Of a stretch of 64,000 bases of DNA, positions 1-8,762 are shown piece by piece. The stretch lies in the NCBI GenBank assembly GCA_043228905.1, contig JBHGNT010000003.1, forward strand, positions 11,842,001 through 11,906,000, given 5' to 3'. Numbering within the stretch: the stretch's first letter is position 1; every line of letters starts with the position of its first letter. The position numbers and the translations under genes were made by a program. Below the pieces are notes generated by a model. That model ran no database searches. It was not told the origin of the DNA and saw only the letters and a list, made by a program, of their open reading frames with translations. The stretch is from Azolla caroliniana (Eukaryota; Polypodiophyta).

Positions 1-542
1 AGGGAACACCATATATATTCCATTTTTTTCCTATACTTGGGCTCTCTCCATATATTATTTTTCTTTTCCTTCTCAACTCCCTTATCTTAGGGAAGCCATA
101 ACTCTCATAAACCCTAAATTCCCTACGGAAGCCATAACACTCAAAAACCCTAATCTTCCCTACGAAAGCCATATCTCTCAAGTAAATCCTAATTTTCTTA
201 TCGAAGCCATATCTCTCAAGTAAACCCTAATTTCCTTACGGAAGCCATATCTTACTCATAACCCTAAATTTCCAAACGGAAGCTATTCAACTCATAAAAC
301 CATAATCTCTTATCAAAACCAAAAACCCTAATTTTCTATAGAATTCATATCTTAATTTCCTCTAATCTATTACTCTAGCCATCTCCCTTAGCAAACTTTT
401 TGTAATCCCAATCTTGGGATTAATTGTAATTCTCCTTTCGGTTAATTCTTAGTACATAAATACACGAATTTGATATCCTCTAGTCAAAAGGCCCCGGGGT
501 CTTGCCTCAACGTTCACGTATCCTCATCGTATGTTCGCGACA
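1..542 (+). repeat. 5' LTR of element A, truncated by window start
   Basis: This stretch recurs from position 3460 in the 3' LTR of the same element, with few differences apart from a gap of about 38 bp near position 465. It ends in CGCGACA just before a primer binding site, as an LTR should. Only the last third or so of the LTR lies in the window; the 3' copy is about 1547 bp. The first 330 bp are built from degenerate units of about 43 bp carrying AAACCCTAA-type motifs. Confidence 0.88.
85..330 (+). repeat. degenerate ~43-bp repeats with telo-box motifs
   Basis: Five to six imperfect units each combine GGAAGCCATA, CTCTCA and (A)AACCCTAA. Clear AAACCCTAA copies lie at 109-117, 145-153 and 222-230; others are one-base variants. 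The motif matches the plant telo-box known from promoters of translation-related genes. The array is repeated in the 3' LTR (about 3544-3790). Whether it acts as a regulatory element here is inference. Confidence 0.7.
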
Positions 543-546
543 TCTT

Positions 547-564
547 TGGTGAACCCGACGTGAA
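547..564 (+). promoter_or_regulatory. primer binding site, complementary to tRNA-Trp 3' end
   Basis: TGGTGAACCCGACGTGAA starts 4 bp after the LTR end. It is the reverse complement of the 3' end of plant tRNA-Trp plus CCA, as recalled from known plant tRNAs, over about 18 bases. It marks the minus-strand primer site of element A and fixes the LTR boundary. Confidence 0.8.
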
Positions 565-587
565 ACGAGGCGGTAGGAGGATATCTC

Positions 588-2324
588 ATGGAGGCATATA
601 GATACAAAGAGCCGAAGAGATGCAAACTATACGAGTTCGATCAATGGGTATCATCATTAAAGACCCACCAAAGTGCCATGCATGCTTTCGTTGAGTTCAA
701 GTGTCGCTTTGCACAACTCTCAGAGTGGGATCAAAGATTGGTGGGGGTGGAGAAAGTCCCAATGTTTGTGAAGTCGATCGATCGGAAGGAAAGGAAGGCC
801 ATTGGAATCCAACTTGAGGATGATGATGGTGCAAATGGCCTCACCGAGGATTGGACGAAAGTGGAAAGAGTATGTCAACTGCACGATAAGAGGAAGACAA
901 GATTCTTATCGGCAACAACACAATCCATGACGGATGGTGAAAGGAGGACAAGAAGCAACTACAAACTACCACCTAAAGAAGAAAACTCGAAGAGGGAAGG
1001 TTCAACAATACTCGATATAGAAGTCTTGATGGAAGAGGCATTCGAGAACTTAAAGGCGCAAGTTGAGGCTGAAGAGAAGCTTCAAAAGGAGCAAAAATTG
1101 AAGCAAATGATGAGCGAGGAAGAAGAGGCCTCCCAACAAATGCGGATTAATGTTACGGTTGATACAAAGGCCCATGTTCGGTACCACGATGTAACCATGG
1201 GAGAAGATGTGGAACAAGACGCCTTCTCGTCTTGCAAAGAAACAATGGCGAAGAATGAAACAAATGAATCGAGGGTGGCGAATGCCACTTCAAGTAAGGG
1301 CAAATGTTTTGGAACACGCATCGTGTCTGAAACATCAAGTGATGAAGGTGCTAGCATGAGCAAAGCTTGCATGATCAAGGGAGATAAAAAGTGTGAGGTC
1401 AACATGATTGAGGAGGTAGCCACGAGAAACGACATTGAGTTAGAAGTGGCTAAAAACTAGTCAATGGCAGATGGCCGTGTCAAGACTTTCTCCACACTTG
1501 TTCTAGAGACTTGGGCAGATGCGTCGAAAAGTAAACGTGAGACCCAAGAGACAGAAGGTGGTGGCGAGGAAGTGAAGGCCGAGGCTAACACATGCAAAGA
1601 AGAAGGAGACGTCAAGCCAAAGATGGTAGACAATGATGATGAAGAGACTCTCCCTACAAAGGTTCTCTAGACTTGGGCATTAACCGATGTAAGACCCAAG
1701 AGATGGAAGGTGGCGGTGAGAAAACAAAGATCAACGCCAACACCAACAACCATAAGGTGGAAGTGGCAAAGAGTAGCACGACAAAGGCAATGCCAAACTA
1801 CAAAATTCCTCCACACTCGTTTGAGAGACTTGGGCATTAATCGATGTAACACCCAAGCGAAGGACGATGGCGGTGAGGAAGCAAGGGTTAAAGCCAATGT
1901 GTGCACCAAGGAAGTAAAGCAAAGCAAAATGATGAAAGTCCATGAGTGCGACAAAGAGACCAAGCAAACCTCGAAAAGCACAGATATGGGCCAAGTGCGC
2001 CAAGCGGATATGAAAGATGTGATCACAAAATCTAACAAGGATAATACTAGTGTAGAAATCATAGTCAACTCAAAGACGAGAGTATACCACAAAAGTGGAC
2101 AAAGTGGGAAGCATGCGATGTGGTCACTTAAGGACCTAGAGGAGAGCATGCCGCTAAAGAACGAATTGCTAAGAGTACTCAAGAATAGTATTTTGATAAG
2201 GCTTTTGAAAGACATGCATGTAACAAGAAAGAATGATAAGAGAAAATTAGATGACCAAGGAGATGGCCGAGATGAAGGTGGCACATGCATAAGGAGTGAA
2301 GCATTATCCTCTAGAGGAGCATAG
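588..2324 (+). pseudogene. gag-like reading frame of non-autonomous element A, two amber stops
   Basis: One reading frame is open from the ATG at 588 to the stop at 2322, interrupted only by two TAG codons (1458-1460 and 1668-1670). The first 290 codons hold a charged, helical gag-like region with FAQLSEWDQRLV near residue 41 and MFVKSIDRKERKAIGIQL near residue 60. The remainder is Lys/Glu-rich and contains diverged internal repeats. There is no zinc knuckle, protease, reverse transcriptase or integrase, so the element cannot replicate on its own. Function is inferred from position between LTRs and from the gag-like composition; I do not recognise a specific family domain. The product would have to work with enzymes from a related element such as B. 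Confidence 0.65.
1490..1960 (+). repeat. three diverged direct repeats inside the element A frame
   Basis: Copies begin near 1490, 1665 and 1809. Each has a variant of CTCTAGACTTGGGCATTA, then GACCCAAG-AG, then GGTGG(C/T)G(G/A)TGAGGAAG. Spacing is about 175 and 144 bp. The units encode similar Lys/Glu-rich peptides, so the frame probably grew by internal duplication. Confidence 0.6.
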
Positions 2325-2475
2325 AGAGCCATGACAATCGGTCATGGAAATGCACAAATTGAGCGAAGAATATGGTGGATCGGATGACAATGGCAATTCG
2401 GGTACGTCAACGAAAAATTAAAGTAAACAAAAATGGAGCCTCATCACTATTGGCACATACCGGTGGATGTGCAAG

Positions 2476-2490
2476 TTTGGTGGGGGTGAA
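2476..2490 (+). promoter_or_regulatory. polypurine tract of element A
   Basis: TTTGGTGGGGGTGAA lies directly before the 3' LTR start TGTCGTGTG. The same block precedes the 3' LTR of element B at 22853-22867, which links the two elements. Confidence 0.75.
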
Positions 2491-2810
2491 TGTCGTGTGA
2501 ATCTTCACACACTATGTAAAAAAATAATGAAATAATTATTATAGATTAGATTAGTAGCTTACTATAGAAAGATAGATATACTCAAGAGCTTCAAAACGTA
2601 TTTTACTATATACAAAATGGAGAAATACATATCAAGTTATGTGAAAATAAAGTTTGAGAAGATAGGGAAATTAGAACTATCCCACATAGATAGGAAAGTT
2701 AAGGCCCTAGCTATATAAGCACCTTGAGCTCCCTCATTTTTCATTTGTGCTAAGAGCACTTTGGCCACTTTACCTTGATGGATGATGGTGGCCAAATTCC
2801 CTAAAACCAG

Positions 2811-3185
2811 AAACTATCCGGTAAGCAAATCCGGAAACTGGTCAGGTAAGCAAATTTAGGAATTGGCTGGTATGCAAAACAGAAACAGGCCGGTAAGCAA
2901 AATTAGAACGGAAACCGGCAAGCAAACCGGAACCGGAAACCGGCCGGTATGCAAACCAGAAATCGGTTGGTAAGCAAAACCAAAACCAAAACCGGTATGC
3001 AAACCCAAAACCGGCCGGCAAGCAAAACCGGAACCGGTATGCAAACCAAAAATTGGTTGGTAAGCAAAACCGAAACCGGAACCGGTCGACAAGCAAACCG
3101 AAACCGGTCGGCACGCAAAACGGGAATCGGCCAGTAAGCAAAATCGGAACCGGAACCGGCCGACAAGCAAAATGGAACCGACCGG
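2811..3185. repeat. CCGGTAAGCAAA minisatellite in LTR of element A
   Basis: About fifteen imperfect units of roughly 20-30 bp combine (C/G)CCGG(T/C)(A/-)AGCAAA with AACCGGAACC. The array is rich in self-complementary CCGG and ACCGGT, so many units can pair with one another. The equivalent part of the 3' LTR of element B is not expanded like this. Confidence 0.8.
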
Positions 3186-3269
3186 CCAGGGATTCGGCGA
3201 TCGGGCGGCACTGGCAACCGGACGAGGTTGGACGCGGATGGACGGAAGATTGGATCATGCAACAAACTA

Positions 3270-3450
3270 AAGTAAACTAAAGAGAACTAAAGTAAAGGCC
3301 ATGTGGGCGCAAGCAACTAAAGTTGGACTGCATGCAAAAAGTAAAGGTCATGTGGACGGTCACATGCAACTAAACGAAAAAGCCATGCAACTAAAAGAAG
3401 AAGCTATGCAACTAAAAGTAGAGGCCATGCAACAAAAAGTAGACATGCAT
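3270..3450. repeat. ~20-bp ATGCAACTAAAAG-type repeats
   Basis: Tandem imperfect units of the form CATGCAACTAAAAGAAGAAG run through this part of the LTR and become more regular toward 3360-3450. Confidence 0.65.
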
Positions 3451-4037
3451 ATGATCAACAGGGAACACCATATATATTCCATTTTTTTCCTATACTTGGG
3501 CTCTCTCCATATATTATTTTTCTTTTCCTTCTCAACTCCCTTATCTTAGGGAAGCCATAACTCTCATAAACCCTAAATTCCCTACGGAAGCCATAACACT
3601 CAAAAACCCTAATCTTCCCTACGAAAGCCATATCTCTCAAGTAAATCCTAATTTTCTTATCGAAGCCATATCTCTCAAGTAAACCCTAATTTCCTTACGG
3701 AAGCCATATCTTACTCATAACCCTAAATTTCCAAACGGAAGCTATTCAACTCATAAAACCATAATCTCTTATCAAAACCAAAAACCCTAATTTTCTATAG
3801 AATTCATATCTTAATTTCCTCTAATCTATTACTCTAGCCATCTCCCTTAGCAAACTTTTTGTAATCCCAATCTTGGGATTAATTGTAATCTTTCTTTCTA
3901 CTTGTTAATGAAATTTGTTAATCTTTCTCGTTTCGGTTAATTCTTAGTACATAAATACACGAATTTGATATACTCTAGTCAAAAGGCCCCGGGGTCTTGC
4001 CTCAATGTTCACGTATCCTCGTCGTATGTTCGCGATA

Positions 4038-5216
4038 ACGCTTTTCAACAAACATGGGAGGCGAACCATGTGTCACAATGGTTAACTGCAGCCAAAGAGG
4101 AACAATCTAAGATAGCCGAACTCGGCGTGACATTGGAAGGACCGGCCGCCAGATGGCACCGCACACAGGACCCTAGCACCATCACCACCTTTGCGGACCT
4201 GAAAGCTAAATTGTTGCACTTCTTTCAGAAGGAGGTGGACCAGAGAGAAATGGTGGGCCTATTTTATACCATCCGGCAGGACCTTGGGGAGAGCATTCCG
4301 CAGTTTGTCATCCGGTTTCAACGGATGCACAGTCAGCTTACCCGAGCGCCCCCGAAGGAAGAAACACGGGCTATATTCTTAGCCGCGCTCTGGGAACCTC
4401 TACGGACGGTATGCACGGTTATCGACTTTCGCACAAGTATCGTCGACCAAGTCATCGACCGGGTTAGAGAAATGGAGAAAACAAGGTCTTGGCTAACAAT
4501 GGGAGCACTCCAACGAGTGTTACCAACTGATGAGGATCTCCGGTTTCGACAGGCCATTCAATGCACAACATGCCTAAATGCTGGACACTCAGCACTAGAA
4601 TGTACCATGCGGTTGCAATGTCTACTGTGCCATTCCAGGAACCACACCAATCCCCCGGTTACAACTAACGACAGGAAGCCTACGGCAGACATGATGAGAA
4701 GCCCCGTCAAGAGTATCAGAACAAAAAGAAACGCTATTTCAAGAAACGGGGTCACCTACGGGAACCAGAGAAGGGCACCTCAAGCAGCCAACCGGATCAA
4801 AGCCCCGCCGTTACCACAAGTCTTCCATCGGGAGCAGGAAACAACGTTGAATCCAACACCTCCCGGAAAGCATATTGCTACTATTGCCGACAAGAAGGAC
4901 ATTATAGTAATCAATGCCTGGCAAAGAGCTATGATAAACGACTGGCAGTGAATATGGTAGTTGCCGAAGTCACAGACCTGCAGCAGGTAACCACAAGATT
5001 GAAGGGTAAGGCGACGGAATGGGAGGCGCAAGAGGCCATCCGCAAACACAGGCAACTAAATGGGTAAAAAAGGCGAATGCACGAAACATAGAAGAGCTTG
5101 CGCAGCAACAGGAAAATACCGAAGAGCTCGCCGACGGCAGTCAGCCCGAAAATGCGACATGGCAGGCATTGCAGGAATGCCAAATCACGTTGTCATTAGG
5201 ATGGCTCCTGTAGCTA
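4038..5216 (+). pseudogene. gag of G1 (C-terminal part) with zinc knuckles
   Basis: The frame open from 4038 to 4951 encodes a retrotransposon gag capsid region (FFQKEV near 4230, then QFVIRFQRMHSQLTRAPP) and a CCHC knuckle, CTTCLNAGHSALEC, at 4562-4603. A second knuckle, CYYCRQEGHYSNQC (4876-4917), is in another frame, so at least one frameshift separates them. A linker ending in ATWQALQECQITL leads to the protease frame. Element A removed the N-terminus from view. Product role by family: nucleic-acid-binding coat protein. Confidence 0.8.
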
Positions 5217-6914
5217 GTGCCCAGATTCACAGAAGGACTCAAGATAGGCATGACGGTAGGAGAAACACCACCGGCTCCAACATTCTTCTCAAATCCGGAG
5301 GAGGGACCGGCGGTAGTAGACACAAACAGTCCGGCGATTACAGCCATCGTGAAGGGAAAGGAGTTACCCGAAATAGTAATAGATGGAGGATCCGGCGTCA
5401 ATGTGATTAGCCTCCGAACGTGCAAAACTTTGGGAATCCAAGAGTGGGAACCATGCCCGTTCTGGCTACGGATGGCGGATACAAGCTCAGTGCGACCGAC
5501 CAGCTTGATACGAGATTTGGATGTAACAATCGGCGGCCACACATTTCGCATCTCGGCAGTAGTGCTACAACTACAGGCACAGGGAGCTTACCCACTATTG
5601 TTGGGATGGCCGTGGTTGAAAACGGCGCACATTAAACAAAACTGGAGGAAGAATATAATCACCTTCCGGCGGGGAAAAGCAAAAGTACGGGTACCGACAC
5701 AACCACGGACGGGTACCGAGAAGGAATTGACTGCCCTATATGCCGAATGCGTCAATATGTTGGACGGATTAGCAGACAAAGAGGTAGATCAATACTTGCA
5801 GGATAATCCGAAGATCGTACCTCTGTTCGAAATCGACGTAGCCGAAGCCGTATCACCATACATACTGCCACCGGACGGAGCCGACGAGGAACCAAATAAA
5901 GAAGTGATCCGGGAGCTACGGCAAGCACAGGAGGCGCTAGAAAGAGAAATGGTCGTATCACAATGGGTTAAAGCATCCCAACTAGAGGAGGTGAATCTAG
6001 GAACTACGGAAGAGGCGAGAGCGGTGCACATCGCCAAGGAAATGACTGCGGAGAACAAAACAACGATGATTACACTTCTCAAAGAATTTCGGGACGTGTT
6101 TGCCTGGTCTTACAAGGATATGCGAGGGCTCGATCCTCAGCTATATCAGCATCAGATACATTTGAGCAAAGACGCCAAACCGGTAGCACAACGACGGTAC
6201 CGGATGAATCCAAATTACGCCGCCAAAGTCGAGGAAATCGACAAGTTGCTGAGGGTTGGCTTTATCTGCCCAGTAAAGAAATCAACATGGCTGAGCCCGA
6301 TAGGAGTCGTACCAAAGAAAAACGGCAAAATTAGAGTTTGTGACGACTACCGTAAGCTTAACGTGGCGACGGTAATAGATGCATTCCCACTCCCATTTAC
6401 AGATGGAGTTTTGGACGCAGTCGCCGGCCATGAGGTATACAGTTTCTTAGACGGATTCAACGGATACAACCAGATCCGGATGCACCCCGATGACCAGGAG
6501 AAAACGGCTTTCGTCACCGAATGGGGAGTGTTTGTTGCCATAGTAATGATGTTCGGACTAAAAACGGCGCCGGCAACGTTCCAGAGGATCATCATGGAAA
6601 TATTCAGAGAATTCATACTGACATTCATGCAAGTGTTTCTGGATGACTTCGCCGTCTATAGTCGGGAAGGAGATCACTTTCAGCACCTCCGGCTATGTCT
6701 AGAGAAATGTCGAGCTTACCGGCTAAGCTTGAATCCGGCAAAGTGTGTATTCGGAGTGTCAAGCGGGGCGCTATTAGGACACATTCTGAGCAAGGAAGGA
6801 ATTGTCGTGGACCCGGACAAAGTAAAAGAAATCTTGGAGGCACCGGCACCAACAACGGCCAAGGCATTAAGCCGTTTCTTAGGCCAAATCCGGTGGCATA
6901 GCCGAATGCTCTGA
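5217..6914 (+). pseudogene. protease-reverse transcriptase of G1
   Basis: An open 565-codon frame. The aspartic protease core IDGGSGVNVIS has its catalytic Asp at 5382. The reverse transcriptase palm follows: a VPKKNGKIRVCDDYRKLN block, SFLDGFNGYNQIRM, and the active-site FLDDF at about 6636-6650. The frame then stops, and RNase H continues in another frame, so the polyprotein is broken. Order and motifs are those of Ty3/gypsy elements. The start at 5217 is only the frame opening, not a true initiation site; the protein would be made as part of a Gag-Pol product. Confidence 0.85.
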
Positions 6915-6942
6915 TATCTGGCGGACCTGGCTACACCGTTGC

Positions 6943-7914
6943 ATGCTGCGGTACACCGCAACACCGTTCCAGTGGACCGACACCAAAGACAAGGTGTACC
7001 GGGCACTCAAAGTACTATTATCGCAAGCGCCGATAGTGCAACCGCCGGATTGGGCTAAGGAGTTTCATGTGTTCGTGGATGCGTCCGACATTGAAATCGG
7101 AAGTGCGTTGATGCAACTTACGGAGCCAAGGTGGTACCGGCCCATATATTACGCAAGCCGAAAGTTATCCCAAGCAGAACGAAATTATTCCACCACGGAA
7201 AGGGAAGCTTTGGGCATGATCTACAGCGTGACAAAGTTCAGACATTATTTGCTGGGAAGGAAATTTTCCTTCCACGTAGATCATTCGGCACTCCTCTATT
7301 TAGTTTCCAAAGCGTCACTAACCGGTAAGTTAGCACGGTGGACGTTACTGTTGCAGGAATTTGAGTTCGAAACAAATTATTGCACGAAATGGGTAGAAGC
7401 CAAAGCCTTGCGCGACAACACTGCGGCGTCGATGGCGAAATTCTTGTATGAATACATCTGGTGCAGTTATGGATGCCCGATCGAGCTAATAAGTGACCAA
7501 GGAGGGCACTTCCTCGGCCAAGTGGTGGAAAGCTTGACGTCGTTCTATGTCGTGGTGCATAAATGGAGCACGCCATACTATCCGCAAACAAACGGGTTAG
7601 CCGAGTCGACGAACAAAACGCTACAAAATATCCTTCGGAAAATCGTCAACGAAAACCGGACAGACTGGGATACGAAATTGCACAGTGCACTCTGGGCTTA
7701 CCGGACAGCCTACAAAACAAGCATCCAAACCACATCGTTCCGGCTAGCATTCGGATTGGAGGCCGTCATGCCGGTAGAGTTCCAGGTCCCGAGCTTGAGG
7801 ATTCAGATTAGGGAACGGTTAAACGAAAAGGAATCGGAGGCAATTCGGTTAGCAACTCTGTGTGAACTAGAAGAACACCGACTAGCAAGTATCATGCACC
7901 TGGAACTGGAGTAG
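6943..7914 (+). pseudogene. RNase H fused by deletion to integrase core, G1
   Basis: The frame begins with an RNase H domain (VDASDIEIGSALMQ; YSTTEREALGMI). Near 7377 it passes abruptly into mid-integrase sequence (YCTKWVEAKAL, then LISDQGGHF with the second catalytic Asp, then the Glu region PQTNGLAESTNKTLQ). The end of RNase H, the HHCC zinc finger and the first catalytic Asp of the DDE triad are missing, so integrase would be inactive. The deletion keeps the reading frame. Confidence 0.8.
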
Positions 7915-7932
7915 TGGCGAAGAAAGGCGTTT

Positions 7933-8373
7933 GTGGATCGCCACCGAAAAGGAAATGAAAAGATGTTTGGAATCGGCAAGCCGGTACTAGTGTTCCAGAC
8001 CCGGATGGGAAAGATGCCGGGGAAACTACGGTTTTGGTGGACCGGACCGTACTGGATCACACGCGAGTTCAATGGATCCTACCAGTTAGGGACACTTGCC
8101 GACGAAGTCCTGGGTAAGTGGGTCAACGGATTTCGACTAAAGCCATACAAGGGACCCATGTCGAGGAACCCATTTGAACAAGGAAAGGCCGATGCCGAAC
8201 CAGATACCGGAATACCGGAAACAACGGCAACCCGATTAGCAATCGGCAACAACGAAGCTGGTAAGGGGGACAAAGAGCCGGCACACGGGTTGGATAAGAG
8301 GACGGCAAACTGTCACGAGGCCGGCAAGATTCCTCATTCGGGTAAGGGTCCGTTAGGACCGGAGACGAATTAA
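7933..8373 (+). pseudogene. integrase C-terminal region of G1
   Basis: Continues integrase after a stop and frame change: RMGKMPGKLRFWWTGPYWI resembles the GPY/F module that ends many gypsy integrases, followed by QLGTLADE and a hydrophilic tail. There is no recognisable chromodomain. Confidence 0.7.
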
Positions 8374-8384
8374 CCTAACAATTG

Positions 8385-8385
<1 letters not shown>

Positions 8386-8415
<30 letters not shown>
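8386..8415. repeat. (ATA)n microsatellite
   Basis: About ten ATA/AAT units between the end of pol and the accessory region of G1. Confidence 0.95.
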
Positions 8416-8417
<2 letters not shown>

Positions 8418-8762
8418 TCTAATCGAATCAAAGAAATCATGTAAAGGAGTGGTGGGAACGACCATGCAAACGAGGAGTAAAGAGGCACTTCGAAAAGGTA
8501 CGAGGAGGCTATGAATAGGGCATTAAAACACCGCCACATGGCACGTAATGTTATTATAGTGCACGACCTACACATGCGTAGGCTCGAAAAAGGCGCCAAG
8601 ATGTAGAGAGAAAACACCCCCCGCATCGAGACCTTCTTCTTTCGCGAACCAAGGAGCACAGACGCACACAGGCACTTGAAGATCATCAGAAGAGAGCCAA
8701 CACACACAGAGCTTCCTCATACACATCCCTCACCGACGTTGTCCGACCTCGACGCAGAAGAC
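8416..8762 (+). other. spacer between pol and accessory frame of G1
   Basis: No coding signal or repeat is seen. It may hold an internal promoter or splice acceptor for the downstream frame, but nothing in the bases proves this. Confidence 0.4.

Larger units (their letters stand above)
2491..4037 (+). repeat. 3' LTR of element A (~1547 bp)
   Basis: It starts TGTCGTGTG after the polypurine tract and ends CGCGATA, a one-base change from the CGCGACA of the 5' copy. Positions 3460-4037 repeat window positions 1-542. The first 250 bp align with the 3' LTR of element B (22868 onward). A likely TATA signal (CTATATAAGC) lies near 2712. The LTR also contains a minisatellite (2811-3185) and a short-unit array (3270-3450). 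It abuts G1 gag sequence at 4038, so A inserted into G1. Confidence 0.85.

Noticed and set aside
1082-1435. Minus-strand open frames opposite the element A frame (also 1667-2332)
   Set aside because: They mirror the Lys/Glu-rich plus-strand frame as hydrophobic antisense products and lack any domain; strand evidence favours plus.
2811-3185. Possible CRISPR-like array
   Set aside because: Units vary, there are no unique spacers of constant length, and the context is a plant LTR.
2842-3280. Overlapping open frames in five frames across the CCGG minisatellite
   Set aside because: Low-complexity repeats without stops give frames in many phases; the proteins are simple repeats of the DNA unit.
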